Positions 22,881 through 35,346 of a stretch of DNA of 64,000 nt are shown here, in pieces (the stretch's first letter is position 1; every line of letters begins with the position of its first letter). The notes beneath the pieces were generated by a model. It worked only from the letters and a program-made list of their open reading frames with translations, had not been told where the DNA came from and did not search any database. Position numbers and translations under genes: made by a program. The stretch spans positions 22,122,501 to 22,186,500 of the forward strand of contig JAZHRO010000036.1 of assembly GCA_037157565.1 (NCBI GenBank), given 5' to 3'. This DNA is from Thalassia testudinum (Eukaryota; Streptophyta; Magnoliopsida; Alismatales; Hydrocharitaceae).

Positions 22881-23307
22881 AACTACACCTGACTTGACAT
22901 ACGAAGTGGTTCCTTATACCATTTCAGACTACACCACTCAGGTTCGTCCTTTCATTTCCCATCGCTTTCACAACCCATATGATTCATTCTCCACTGACCA
23001 CTATTTATCCACCTCATCTGCCTTACTTATGCACCATTTCTTAGGGTTGCCACTATCTACTTTCCACTCTGGCACCCACACTTATTTTTCTCTCTTTGGT
23101 AGCACCTGGCTGCAAATAATGCCAAGCCCATTTATTTTATTGTTCTGACCTTTTGGGCTTGGTATTCATCATTAGTTGGTCTGCATTTGTGGATCACTGA
23201 TTCTTGGGCCGCATGATCATATCTTCATATTAATTCTAACTCAACCCGTTAATTTAATTATTCATTTTTGGGTTTATTTCCAGCAAATGACGTTAAACTT
23301 AGCGCTA

Positions 23308-23320
23308 GTTGGGAGGCAAC
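23308..23320 (+). promoter_or_regulatory. C1 internal PBS-like motif GTTGGGAGGCAAC
   Basis: Preceded by GCGCTA, it resembles the primer-site neighbourhood (GCGCC..TTG..GGGGAGGCAAC). D1 has the same motif at 33774-33786. It is self-complementary (GTTG..CAAC). Confidence 0.5.
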
Positions 23321-23452
23321 TCAGTATTCTATACAGGTATTTTACATTTTTGACTGATAAAGTTGACCTGGATTAATAAGCTTAGTTAGGTGATATCCCC
23401 TCCTTTCGCTTATTACATTTTGATTTTTTTCTGCATACATTTCAATGAGGAC

Positions 23453-23486
23453 ATTGTAATGAATAGGCATAGGGGGGTGGACATTG
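23453..23486 (+). promoter_or_regulatory. C1 internal polypurine module
   Basis: CAATGAGGACATTG, eight bases, then AGGCATAGGGGGGTGG. This is the counterpart of the module in A1, A2, B1 and D1. Confidence 0.65.
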
Positions 23487-25007
23487 CATGTCTTATGTCA
23501 AAGAAAAAGGAACAAGAAGAAAAAAAATTTCATGCATAAAGAATTTTTATCAAGAAGGTTTTATTAAGGATTTATTCTTGAGTCGATTCCTGAATCTAGA
23601 ATCCAGTACAATTTCACACTTGCATGTAGAATTTACAATGGATCCTCTATAAAGACCGATAGACATCATTAGCTTGTCGAGAAGAAGCAATGCTTCTTCC
23701 TTGAACCCTTGGACAGTAATTAGGGAGTTAGGCAAATCATCTTCTAATAGATCCACCAAACAATTGTGAGGTGAGAGTAGAAAGTCTACTAGTGCTCTAA
23801 GGCTAGTATAAGGAATCTTAGTTTCTGGGTAATTGGATAACGATACTCAAAGTTAGGCATAGCTTTCGCTCTTGGTTCCTGCGTATAAATTCTTTGTGTG
23901 AATTTTGGAGAGCCACCAAATAAGGCAAATACGTAGAAAGCAAGTTCTAATAAAACTAGGACTAATGTGGATGGTTACGACCATCCTTTATTTAATCCTT
24001 AGCTGAAGGGGGGTATTAATATCAAGGTTAGAAATATATTATCCTGTCCATTTCTTTTCCGATGCCAAGAGTAGGCACTTCCACCAAATAAGTCACCCGA
24101 TATCCTCTTGAACACCTTCAATCTCGAATAATGGCTCATGAATAAAAATGTGCATGGGTGCTGCATTATGTTGTGTTGGTAGAAATAATTATATAGAAAA
24201 GTAGAAAAAAATAGAAAAAAATAGAAGAAAAAAAAGAAAGAAAAACAAAAATAAAGAAGAAAAGGAAAAATAGAAAAAAAGTGTTAATTGCGTTGTGTTT
24301 GTTTCATGTTAAGCACATTGAAGTAAAAACACCCATTCCCTTTACAATCCACCAAATACACCCTTGACCTACTTTTTCTATATTTCTGACTGCCTAAATA
24401 CTGACTGAGGATAGCTAACTTAATCATAGGGTTATCAGAATTTAATCAAAGTGTTAATGCCATGAGAGGCCACCAAATAAGTTGACAACTCTGGTGAGAT
24501 TGTAAGCTCTAAAAGAAAAAGAAAAAAGGGAAGAAAAAGAGGCAAAAAAAAGAGAGAGAATGAGCACAAAAAAACTAAAAGAGAGCATAATTTCTCTGCC
24601 TCTCTTTGAGTTGAATTATTGAATAAGTCCAAAAATCTAGGTTCTATAGTACTAGTCTATGTGTAGCACCAGAGGAGTATGAGCCACCAAATACAAACCT
24701 ACCGGACTCAGACATCTCTACCAAAGCCAAAAACCGAGGCTAAAATTACAGATTATTTTATAACCTTAAGGGAAGAAGTTTGCCTATCCCAATAGAATCT
24801 TACTAAGTGTCAACTACGAGCTTTAGATGTGGATTGACTTTTCACTTGGATCCCTTGCATAGGCTACAACATTACACTTCACGACTATCTGGATTTCTAA
24901 AATTTTGGATGAAAACAAAAGAAATAATTCTTTAGTCAAACTCTAGATAGAAATTAGTCATTTAGGACCACTTTGCATTTAGTCTTACATTTGCTAGGGA
25001 CTAACAA
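23487..25007 (+). other. C1 3' non-coding region
   Basis: No coding frame is supported. It holds five copies of CCACCAAATA (23913, 24081, 24349, 24470, 24684) and a purine-rich run at about 24195-24290. It is homologous to D1 34100-35330 in order and spacing. Confidence 0.6.
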
Positions 25008-25528
25008 GATTCAGGCATGGAGTCATGATTGCACAGCAATCAGAGGACCTAATCTACCTGAATTAAGTTAGATTTTAGTATAACATAGGAATAATGCATG
25101 CATAAGCATCATAATTTGCATCATAGATGATTGGTTAGCTTTATAGATAATAATGTTGTTTTATGCTCTAAAAGTGAGACAATATTAATTGCAGATGATC
25201 CAATGCTGCAAATGATAGATCAAACCATACGGATTTGATCAGGACAACAACGGGAGTTCAACGCTTCTAGAATCATCCTGATCAGACTTCTGTAGCATCA
25301 CTTACAACCCATAGAAGATCAAAAGTCAAGGAGCAAGATAGCACAAATCCAAGCCTCAGATGTCAAATCCGACTACATGGATGGATCTGGATCAACAATC
25401 TCAATCCAACGGTGCAAAGATCAACCTGGTTGGAGCCCTGTATGGGAAGATGAACGGTCAGGATGGTGCCACGTGGTACCATCCCAACGATCCACCATTG
25501 TGCCCACACTATTGAAGTAAAAGTGTGG

Positions 25529-28189
25529 TGATGGTAACACCATCATGAGCCATAACTAGCTTTATTTAGTCAGGATTAATTAACAAATGCTTCTACATAG
25601 TCACCTGAGAGCCGTAATTCCATACAGATCCATTATGAGAGAACATTAAATTTGGGCTAATTATATCATTTTAACATCATAGCATGAATGCAGAGTAACC
25701 ATGGGATTTCCTAAGGGTTAATCTAAGGTGAAATGAGTATTAAAGTTTAATAAGTGGGTCCATACAGATAGAAATGAGGTTTCACACATTTTGAGAACTG
25801 ATTAATAACACAAAACCCTAATTTCAGATCTACTTGAATTGAAGAAATTCTAGTCAAGAAAAAATTCATCTAAAATTCCTAAAATTTATAGAAAAATATT
25901 TCTAAAGGCTTGGTACCTTTGGTTTGACCATCTGAACCTATTTTGACCTTGAACTAAGTCACAAATAGATTTCTACATTAATTTCGATTTCTACACAAAT
26001 TACTCAGTCAAACTTGGTCAAAACTGAAATCCAACTTCACCACTAGATTCCTTGGGTCTAAATTAGGTCTGTACCAAAATTTGGGCCCAATCAGAGTCCA
26101 TCTTGACCTAGTTTGCATTTCAATCCATTTAAACTCTATTTCTTTCAGACAAACCCTAACTTTCGAAAATCCTTGAAATGAGTCCATAACTTCCTTATCT
26201 TCTTTGCAAATGGGTCATTGTCACCATTGGAGGTCAATTGATCTCCAGGAAGCTTTTGACTGCCTCAAATCCTATTCAAATATTCACCAAATCCCACCAA
26301 ATTTGGTGGGATTGGTGTTCACACGATAAGGAATCGATTGGGATCGGTCCTGGCTCCCAAATCGCAATGTTGCGTTTGTGCGAATGCACAAAATTTGTGG
26401 GTGTCTTGTGCTTCAATCACAAACCAATTTGAGCTTGTTTCCTGATCTAGAGCTCGGTCAGGAGCTTTATAAAGCTCCTGAACCTCATGTCGCATTCCTT
26501 AGTTCAGTTTGGCCTAAGAAACCTTCTTCTTTTCTTCCTCCAGCCAACTCTGACCGACTCCGACAGGTTCCTCATTTCCCCCTCATCCGCGCCTTCAGCC
26601 AACAACTTGGAAGCATCGCCTTCTTCCTCGCCTTCTTTCGATGGTGACCAACCAAGGCCCTGTCGCATTCGACCCCTTCTTTGCCATCGTCCCCTCAAAG
26701 GAGAACTTCCCTTCTCAATGTCGGTCAATCAAAGCCAGCACCATCTCTCCCCTTTCATCCATTAATTAGGTCGCAAACTCTCCCTCTCTCTCCATAGTTT
26801 AGGTTCAACTCTTCCCTCTCCTGTTTCGACCAACCATCCACTACCTCCCCCATCATCTTCCGCCACTCCAGCCAAGCCTCTAGCGAGGCCTTTCGCACTC
26901 CACAAACCATCAAACACCCCCACATCACCTCCAAAACCTCTGCTACACCTCCACGACCAAAACCCCTCTACCCATTCACCATTCCATCCACTCAAAACCT
27001 TCGCCTAACTCACCCTCCACCGCACACCGTCTCTGACTTTGCATGCCCTTCACACACACACACACGCCACAAGAGCACTACCACCACCTTCGCCATCACT
27101 TGGCGAAGCTTAGGAGCTATCTAATTGGAGCTTTTGAGCCCATACTTGTGATTTTAGGTCTTCACCATATGTTCCATCGCCGTGATCATCTCCACCTCCA
27201 ACCGCCTTGCTCTAACCTGCTCCGGCCTTGCTACCATGCCCAGGTGCTGCAGACCAGTTCCAGCAGCCTTCCCAGGGCTTCAATTGAGACGTGAAGCCAT
27301 GGCAGTTGTTGTGATTTGGAAGGAGTACTTGCCTACTGCGTCACACGAAGAAAGCCAACGGACTTAGCCCCACATCGTAAGCAAAAGAGCCACTTCGGTA
27401 TAAGTGGAAAGAGTGTTCTACACTTATCCCCCAAGACACTAGGGGGTCGGGTCCCCTGCTCACATGTGCATGCACACCTCACTCAACCCATGCTCGGTGA
27501 GCTTGGTCTCTTGCCTGGATCCGATAACCTGCCTATATACCTGATTAACCCCAGTTCTGAGAGAGAAGAAGAGGAGAATTTGTACGAGGAGGGGGGAGGG
27601 TTTTGCTATGCGGTTAAGTGCCTTGGGATGCATCCTGAAGGAAGAGGCTTTGATACTTAGCCTCTGAGGAAGGAGAAGGCTGTGCTTGAGAGGTTGTTGC
27701 CCTTGTGTACTTACTGAGGCTTAGTGCCTTAGCACTTAAGCCATCTGAGAAGAATGACTATCGTCTGATATTGATTCAAGGGTATTGTAGCCACATTTAA
27801 GCGTCTAAGTTGATGTGGATTAATTGATTGAGAACACTATTGATTTATTTGAATGATTTGAATTAGTTGGGATATATTCTTAATTAAGAAGAATAATTGG
27901 TGATTCAAATCACCATTGTTTTATCTTTCTAATTCTTTTTGTCGTAAGGATCTTTTGAGATACATTGATTATGAATCTGACAAATTTTATTCATTGCATA
28001 TTTTTTATTGTGTCTAATTTACTATGCTCATTTATTCTGAAGGGAGATTAGTGCATGAATTCCACATTTGCTCCCTGCGAACGACCTCATACTCCAAATA
28101 GATTTTGAGTTTTATAAATTTAAGTATTTTTATGCGATTTAGGAGTGTACTACGACAACCATATCATAAATCTCCTCGTTCCTACAACA
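25529..28189 (+). mobile_element. F1, long solo LTR (2661 bp)
   Basis: Starts TGATGGTAACACC and ends CTACAACA, with the 5-bp TSD TGTGG at 25524-25528 and 28190-28194. It begins with the perfect inverted repeat GATGGT-AAC-ACCATC. TTTATAAAG near 26466 could be a TATA box. Near the right end TGCTCCCTGCGAACGACC resembles the CTCCCTGTGGA-type sequence in the U5 of B1 and D1. There is no primer site, interior or second LTR, so it is a solo LTR left by recombination. The open frames within it (for example 27316-27660) show no family features and are probably chance. Orientation is inferred from these LTR landmarks. Confidence 0.75.
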
Positions 28190-28896
28190 TGTGGGTCATT
28201 GGATCATCATCCAACAACCATGAAGGAGCCACATCACCCTCTCTACGCATCCCTCATCAAAGAAGAACACATCTCAGCCATTGGATCTTAATCCAACGGT
28301 TGAGAGCAGCCGCACTTGAATTCCAAATAGCAACACAAGAGGCGGTGTAGCGTAGTGGTCATTTCCTTCACGAGAGAGCAAAGTGTGCATGTTCGAATTG
28401 CATGGAGCGCGAAATCGAAGAGGCGATGCACATAGATTCAATTGAATCATCAGATGGGGATCAAGTGGCACGGAGGTGGCCGTGCAGCATGTGGAGATGC
28501 GTTGGATTAGGTGGTGCAAATGAACGTGCGTAAATGCGTGGGTGGACAAGACGATAGACGAGTAAGGATTAGGCGATGCTGCAATGAGTTTAAGCCTTCC
28601 GATCGTGAGATTGGACGACTAAAATCGAATGCACGTGCACATGCGCGAGGAGAGCGGAGGCGACAGAACCAATAGCGTGGAAGGTGACTCGTGTCAGTAT
28701 TTGGCATGTTCCATGTGTTATAGGTGCGTAGAAGGTTATTTTGAGGCACGATTTGGTCGCATCCAGGGGTGTTGCATGATTTTAGGGACCTAAATACTTG
28801 TTTTGCCCTCATTGAAGCTATAAAAAGAGCCCTAGAGCCCCTAGTTGAGAGTCAACTTCCACCAGACACATCTCTAGCCTCTCTTTCTCTGCATCT

Positions 28897-30496
28897 TGAT
28901 GAGTTCATTTTAATGGACTATTGTTGCACCTATGTTAACTCTATTCTTACCTTTTAGGTTTGTTAATAACTACATTAAGTTATAGAAAGTTTGCATGTAA
29001 CATTATTTAAGTTTACATCTATTTTATCGCATTCTATAACTTAGTATGAAATTATTTTATGTTTTGTTGTTGTAGGAATAATGTTGGAAAAGAACAAGGG
29101 GGTGAAATAAATTTCCCCCAACAAACGGCTGCCTCAACTTCACCTCAAGCAACCTTCGGCCGGCCTCAACACCTCCCCAATAGCCGTCGGCCAAAATTAG
29201 TAAGGGATTTAAAAATCCCTTAACTCACGCGGTGAAAGGAGAGGGGGCTAGGTTCTTCTTCTCCCCCTAGAGGGGATATCCCTTCTCCACCTTCCCCACC
29301 GTGGAGTGGGCAGGCACTGTGGAACCAAGCGTACACTGCCTTCACCATTCCACTGCACTACCACAGCCGCACTTTTCAAAGCCCCCACCGCACCCTTGCA
29401 GCCCAAGCGCCCTACAGGCGTGCCCTTCCAGCGCCCACTGCAAGCGCCCTATAGGCGCCGCACTAAGTGCCCGCAGGCACCACACCACACGCCAGTAGGC
29501 GCCATGCCATTGCCCTTCCAGCCCGCACCACACCGCACCATCCTCCCTAGTCCTGCAGGCATCGCCTCACAATCAAGCGTGCACAGCAGGCATTGCGGCA
29601 CACCCCCCACCGCGCCCTTGTACTGCCTGCACCAAACGCCTGTAGGCACCCACGCCTGCCACCATCACCTGCAGGCAGCAGCCAAGTGAGTGTAGGCAAC
29701 GCAACCACTCGCAGGCAACCCATGCCAGGAACCGCCTATAGGGTGCCCTAGCATGGCCTTGCGCACGCACCCAGCGTGTAGCCGCGTGGGCTGCAGCAGC
29801 TGCACCACCCTCTCCAAGTGCGGTTCTCCTCCAATAGAGTCAACAGGCCGGTGACCCTTCTCCACTGTCTGGCCGCCGCCAGCCACCTCCAGTCGCTGCG
29901 TCACCACCATCGCGAAGCACGCGTTGAGGCACACCACCCCATCGACTCTTGCTGCCAACCGTGCACGGCCGTCCACGCGAGGAAGAGAGAGGAGAAATCC
30001 TCTGTTTTCTCCTCAATTAATATTTACATTTAATGCCTATGCCATTTAGATATTAATATTTTATTCAGGACACATTGCATTGATGCACTCATAGTTTCCT
30101 AAAATTACTTCACTTGTGTTATGTGCATCATTTAACTTTGAATTTCAAATCAGATTTGCATGCAAGTTGAATTTACATGATATGCCATTACACATGCATC
30201 ATATACATATTTTTGGAGCTTAATTCCTGACATGAAAATTGCATGAATAACCCTGAACTTTTAAAGAAATTATAAGCTCCATTTAAAATAACATATTCCT
30301 CTCATTAAAGTTGCGAAAGTGTCTGCAAATAGTATATTCCTCTACTCATGAATTTATTGTTCTATTCCTCCCTGTGGATGTGACATCTTTATTGTGGTTA
30401 AATTTTATATTTAGTTTTGATTGAGAGATTTTCCACCACATAAAACACGACATATCATTCTATTGCTATCATAAATAAGCGAGAATCTCCTCGTCA
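28897..30496 (+). repeat. D1 5' LTR
   Basis: 1600 bp. It starts with a stem made of AGTTCAT..ATGGACT here and the perfect AGTCCAT-TTTA-ATGGACT in the 3' copy. The GC-rich stretch at 29280-29990 has overlapping open frames on both strands that look non-coding. U5 contains CTCCCTGTGGATGTGAC. Confidence 0.9.
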
Positions 30497-30498
30497 AA

Positions 30499-30515
30499 TG
30501 GTGCCATTGTTGGGG
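30499..30515 (+). promoter_or_regulatory. D1 primer-binding site
   Basis: TGGTGCCATTGTTGGGG, two bases after the LTR end, followed by AGGCAATGG. Asp-type, like the other families, with several mismatches. Confidence 0.7.
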
Positions 30516-31746
30516 AGGCAATGGACGCAATAGATTCACTTTATTATTTTTGAATATTCTGAGTTGCGCAGTTATCTGATCATTTTTTTTTGTGTGAGGA
30601 ATCTGACGGGGTGACAGGCGCAGTAGAGCGACGACATTGACCTTGAACAACATGCACGGCGGAGATGATCTTTTTGGTGGACCTTAACATCACCTGGAGG
30701 CCAGCAACAGGCGCATGTGGGCCTTGATCCCACGTGCATAGGCTTACGGAGAAGCCTGTTTTTGATTTAGTTAGTATATCTTAGTTAGATTTAGTTTAGA
30801 TAGACATTAGAATTTAATTTCTATCTTTTCGACCCTTGTTAGGTATTTTTGGGAACGTGTTCCCAGTGTTTCTTTATTTCTTATCGCTCTTGTATGCGGG
30901 AGTGTATTTTCGGGAGTGTGTTCCCATTTATTTAGATTATAGGATTATTCAAATTGTTTGAATTGCATGTTGGTTAGTTAGTTAGATTAGGTTTGTTTGC
31001 TTATTATTATTAAAAAATAAAAAAAAAAATATTTGAATTGCCTGCTAGAAGCTGCATATCTATAGGACGACCATCTAGGTCTGAATGAGTAGCATCTAGT
31101 TTATTTTTACTGTATTGCATACATTATTGCACGAAGAAAGCTGGAGTAAGGTACGTCATCTCTTGAGCATCATTTACCTCTCATGCATCTACATTGAACC
31201 TAAATCTAAGACCACTAAAGTGCTTGAATCGAATTAATTTAGTGGTCACTTTAAAAATTGGACTGCTAAGAGGTTGGACCTTAAAATTTGTGACTTAAAA
31301 TTGTGTGTAAAAGGATCTTGTTTGCAAAATTTCAAAACTCAAAACAGGATCGTATATTTGCACACCTGAGACACTGTGCACCTCACACATAAGGTCACTA
31401 GATAAATTTCTACCTCTCATCTTTTGCAGCACAAGGGAAATTAGTCGGAAATCAACAAGCCTATCCACCAAGTTACATCGGTTCCTCGTGTGTGGGCTCG
31501 ATTGGAGACTTCCATCCCTTACGAGTAGGTTATAGGCACCAGCGAAGGTTGGCCTAGGAAATGTAATTTGTGCAAAACTTGTTTGGCCACCAACTAAACA
31601 TTTAATTCTAAGACCTACAATCTACTAAAAACAGATTCCACTGAATTTGCGTTTGCTTTGACAGTGTTACAACTGTCTAGGAAGTTTTTGCTTGTGTTCT
31701 GAATTCTTCTAAATCCTAAGAGAGTTAAAACTGTTTTGCTTAAAGA

Positions 31747-32110
31747 AATGGATCACCCTTACTCCTATCATTTAGATTATTAGAGTCAATACTTCCCATC
31801 TTTTAATCAGGATCCCATGCCCCGAGCGTATCCATCCTTTGATGGGTACATTGATAATTCATGGGATCATTCTTATTCTTATCCTGGGAGTACTGGCCTG
31901 ATAACTCCCACTTTTCAGCAGAGCTTAGTAGTGGGATTTTCCAACCCTGGAATCCCTACTTCTATGCAAACACCCAACCCTCCCACCCTTCATGATTTTC
32001 CGTATCGAGGTTGGACCAATACCCCTAGGCAACTAGAGCTTGAAATTGACTATCCTCCCCAACCTGATAATAGTAGCCTCTCCTCTTTTATGATAGGAAT
32101 GCAACAATAG
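31747..32110 (+). pseudogene. D1 element protein, low-complexity N-terminal part
   Basis: The readable frame is Tyr-, Pro-, Ser- and Asn-rich: PSFDGYIDNSWDHSYSYPG, then TPNPPTLHDFPYRGWTNTPR. It ends at a TAG just after a short helix. B1 (44210-44470) encodes a close relative (PSFDGHNDSHWDPFYSYY, then TPNPPSLIDCNGWTDTPR), so this is a family domain and not chance. Coding then continues in another frame at 32122. Confidence 0.6.
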
Positions 32111-32121
32111 CAAAAGGAAAT

Positions 32122-33609
32122 GTGGAATCCATGGGAGAGATGTCGAGGAATAATCAACAGTTAAATGAAGAAATAAGACAGCTTAGCTACATGCTTCCCA
32201 GTAATTCTGATCCCTACCCATACGACCATGATTATGAAAATAATTATGAGGAAACAAATGATAGTAGGGATCCAGTTTTATGTAGCTGTCACTTAGACTC
32301 TCCCAATGAGACACGGCCACTAGAGGAGAATGATCATAGTGATTATCCACCCGAGCTATATTGGAGTCAAAAGCAAGGGAAGATGGTACCTCTTGAGGAC
32401 TTTGACCCCAATGACAGTATTCTCCTTACCCCTACTAACTCGAGTCAAGGTTGTATTGTTCCTATCACTTCCCCTATTGATTATTTGGTGGAATCCCATT
32501 CTACCCTTAGTGAGTCTACTCCTGACCCTCCACTTAGGGAATCAACACCTACCATTCAGCATCCTCAGGATTTAAATGCACCCAATGAAGGTGACCTTAA
32601 GGGAATGGAGGATGAATTAGATCAATTTTGGTCTCAGGGATATGAAGAGTCTATTTTAGAGGATAAGGATGCCCCAATAGAGGAACCTAGACTGAAAATC
32701 TGGAGTGAATCACAGGGGAATTATTTATTATTTGAGGATTTACCTCCAAAGGATATAAATAATATGGTGAAATCCAGATTCCTCCATTCTTTTGAGAGTC
32801 ATCCTCCATCAAAACAAGAGTTGATATTAGAGGAGGACAAACAAAATAGTGAGAAGCCTAGGGGAGACTCTCGGGGACAAAACGTGTCAATTGAGGATTT
32901 ATACCCCGAGAAGAATAACTAATTCAGTGATTTAGGCTTGCTCCAAAACATTAAGACTGATCCTCCTTTAGGAATAATTGAGGATACTGATCCAATTCCT
33001 TTCTTCATTAATGAATCACATATACACCCTGATAAAAATTTGAGTGAACCAAATGAATTCGGGGATGAGCTTAGTGATAATGATTATGATATTTTGACCC
33101 TGCCATCAAAGAGTTATAATTTGGAGTCTACCCTTGATTCACATATACTGAAAGGTGAAAATATGACTCCGATCATTAATGCTAGGGAGGGTAACGTGAA
33201 GTTGTCTACAATTGTTAGGGAGTATACACAATCTGAATCATTGTTGGAATTGGACCTGACATCGACTAAGCCCTCATTGGACTTAACCATTACCTTCCAA
33301 CACTACAAACAACCCTTACACTCCTTAACCGATCCTTGGCTTAGATCTCTGAACATTCTTTCTGGAGAGCATATCAGGCCAGTACATCCTTGGGTAGAAT
33401 GGCGAGTGTGGATTGATGCTTGTACTTTTAGTCTTGCCATTCAAGGGTTTCAAATATTAATGTTTATATCTTTTAAAACCCATCCTGCTTTGGAGGATCC
33501 TTGTTATCCTCCACTTATTCCATTTCGGGAGGCCTCTTTTCATTTTCTTTTTTTTATTTCTAGACCTCTCCTGGTAGCTAACGAGATTTTCTGCTTTCAT
33601 ACATTCTGA
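32122..33609 (+). pseudogene. D1 element protein, helical and acidic part, one internal stop
   Basis: One frame runs from 32122 to 33609, interrupted only by the TAA at 32920-32922. The first 30 residues form a helix (NNQQLNEEIRQLSYML). Then follow Asp/Glu-rich blocks with DYPPELYWSQKQGKMVPLED and EEPRLKIWSESQGNYLLFED, both conserved in B1. The C-terminal 70 residues of the second part are more hydrophobic (LRSLNILSGEHIRPVHPWVEW). Because B1 and D1 LTRs differ while these blocks agree, the protein was probably selected. No known domain or catalytic motif is recognised. Confidence 0.6.
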
Positions 33610-33773
33610 CGAGAACTTGGGATTACGTTGCATCATAAGCTCGCCAACATCCGTGGCTACCTATTTTCTTGGCCCAAGCTGTTACGCATATTTTTAGGGC
33701 CTAACTTTTTCTATCTGGAACCAGACTTACCGGTTCCTTATAAGTCTGGCTGCTGACAGAAAATGCAGCGCTT

Positions 33774-33786
33774 GTTGGGAGGCAAC
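33774..33786 (+). promoter_or_regulatory. D1 internal PBS-like motif GTTGGGAGGCAAC
   Basis: Lies in GCGCTTGTTGGGAGGCAACC, like the C1 copy, and resembles the D1 primer-site context TTGTTGGGGAGGCAATGG. Confidence 0.5.
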
Positions 33787-33850
33787 CCAGCATTCTGAAT
33801 AGCACCGTTGTCAGGTGATTTCTTTCCTTTCTCCCCCTATTTTAATTTTA

Positions 33851-33881
33851 CAATGAGGACATTGTAGGATTTAGGCATGGG
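33851..33881 (+). promoter_or_regulatory. D1 internal polypurine module
   Basis: CAATGAGGACATTG, eight bases, AGGCATGGGGGGGTG. Same layout as the other families. Confidence 0.65.
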
Positions 33882-35310
33882 GGGGTGCATTTTGTATTTT
33901 AGGAAGTATTCATGCATTTAGGTTGGCATTTAGAAAAAAAAAAATCTCTTTTCTTGAGCTGAATGGGCTAGTCTCTACCAAAATATCTTTGTCAATGGAG
34001 GTTTTTCTTCTTGAATTATTTCTTAAATATAGAATCCAATACATTTATTTCACGTGCATGTAGAATGGGTTATGGATCTTTGAAGAAAACCAATAAGCAT
34101 TTGTAGTCTACTGAACCCTTGGATAGTTCATAGGGAGTCAGGCATACTATCTTCTAGTAGATCTACCTCATATTTGTGAGAAGAAAGTAGAGAGATTACT
34201 GGTGCACTAAGTCTAGTGCAAGGACTCTTAAGTTTTGGACAATTAGATGATGATACTTCAGAGTTAGGCATAGTTTTCGCTCTCTGTTCCTGTGTGTGTA
34301 CTTTGTGTGAATTCCTGAGAGTCACCAAATAAGGCGGATACACAGAGATTAAGTCTTAATAAAGCTATTACTATGGTGGATGGTTATGACCGTCCTTCAT
34401 AGAGTCCTCGGCTGAAGGAGGGTAATAGTGTCAAAGGTTAGAAATATGCCTGTCCCATCCATTCCTTCCCGGTGTCGAGAATATGCACTTCCACCGAATA
34501 AGCCACACAATATCCTCTTGACCATCATCATCCCTAATAATGCCTCATAAATAAAAGTCTGTATCGTGTTGTGTTGATTAATAAAAAGAAAGAAAAAAGA
34601 AGAAGAAAAAGAAAAAGAAAAAAAAGAAGAAGAAACAATTATGATAAAAAAAGAGAAAAGAAAAGAGAGAAAAGAAAAAGAAAAGAGTCCAGGGTTATCG
34701 TTGTAACATTATTTCTGAGGAAACAAAACACCTATCTCATTCCACCAAATATGACTCATACCTACCTTTCAGTATTTCTGATCGCCCGAATACTTAGTTC
34801 TAGAGTTATTAGGACTTTAATTAAAGTGTGAATGCCATGTGAGGCGACCAAATAGTGAGTAAAATTATTAAATTTGGCGAGATTTGTGATCTTAGAAAGA
34901 AAAGAAAGAAAAGAGTGAGCGCCAAGGAACATCAGGAGAGCATAGTTGTTTAGCCTCTCTTTAAGTTGACTTGTCTAATAGTCTAGAGATCTAGAGTCTG
35001 TAGTGCTAGACTACATGTAGCACCAGATGAGTGTGTGCCACCAAATACAAATCCATTAAACTCGATGTCTCCTACCTAAGTCAAAAGCTAGGGTCAAAAT
35101 AGAGATATCTTCTGCTTTATCCTCGAGGGAAGTAGTTGCCTATCCCAACAGAAATATTTACCAAGGGTGAAGTACGAACTCCTAATGCGAATTGGCTTTT
35201 CACTTGGATCTGTTACCTAGGCTATCATCACTTCACATTTGTTCGAATCTCTAAAGTTTTGAAATAAGAAAAGAAGAAATCTTCCGATTACTTTTATTAT
35301 TTTTTCCTTT
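33882..35310 (+). other. D1 3' non-coding region
   Basis: No coding frame. Five CCACCAAATA-like motifs (34322, 34491, 34742, 34845, 35038) and a purine-rich tract (about 34580-34690) mirror C1. Confidence 0.6.
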
Positions 35311-35346
35311 TGCTAGGAACTAGCAAATCTTAGACATGGGGGTATT
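35311..35346 (+). promoter_or_regulatory. D1 terminal polypurine tract with upstream stem-loop
   Basis: TTTGCTAG-GAA-CTAGCAAA, four bases, then AGACATGGGGGGTATT directly before the LTR start TGATGAG. Confidence 0.8.

Noticed and set aside
23309..23330. GTTGGGAGGCAAC considered as the primer site of a second nested element
   Set aside because: No LTR end precedes it, and the same motif sits at the same relative place in D1.
27316..27660. 114-residue open frame in F1
   Set aside because: Lies in a solo LTR with no relative seen in the window and no recognisable domain. Not enough to call a gene.
29301..29976. Cys/His- and Pro-rich frames in the D1 LTRs (also 35507-36562)
   Set aside because: Composition effect in the GC-rich LTR segment. 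The frames differ between the two LTR copies.
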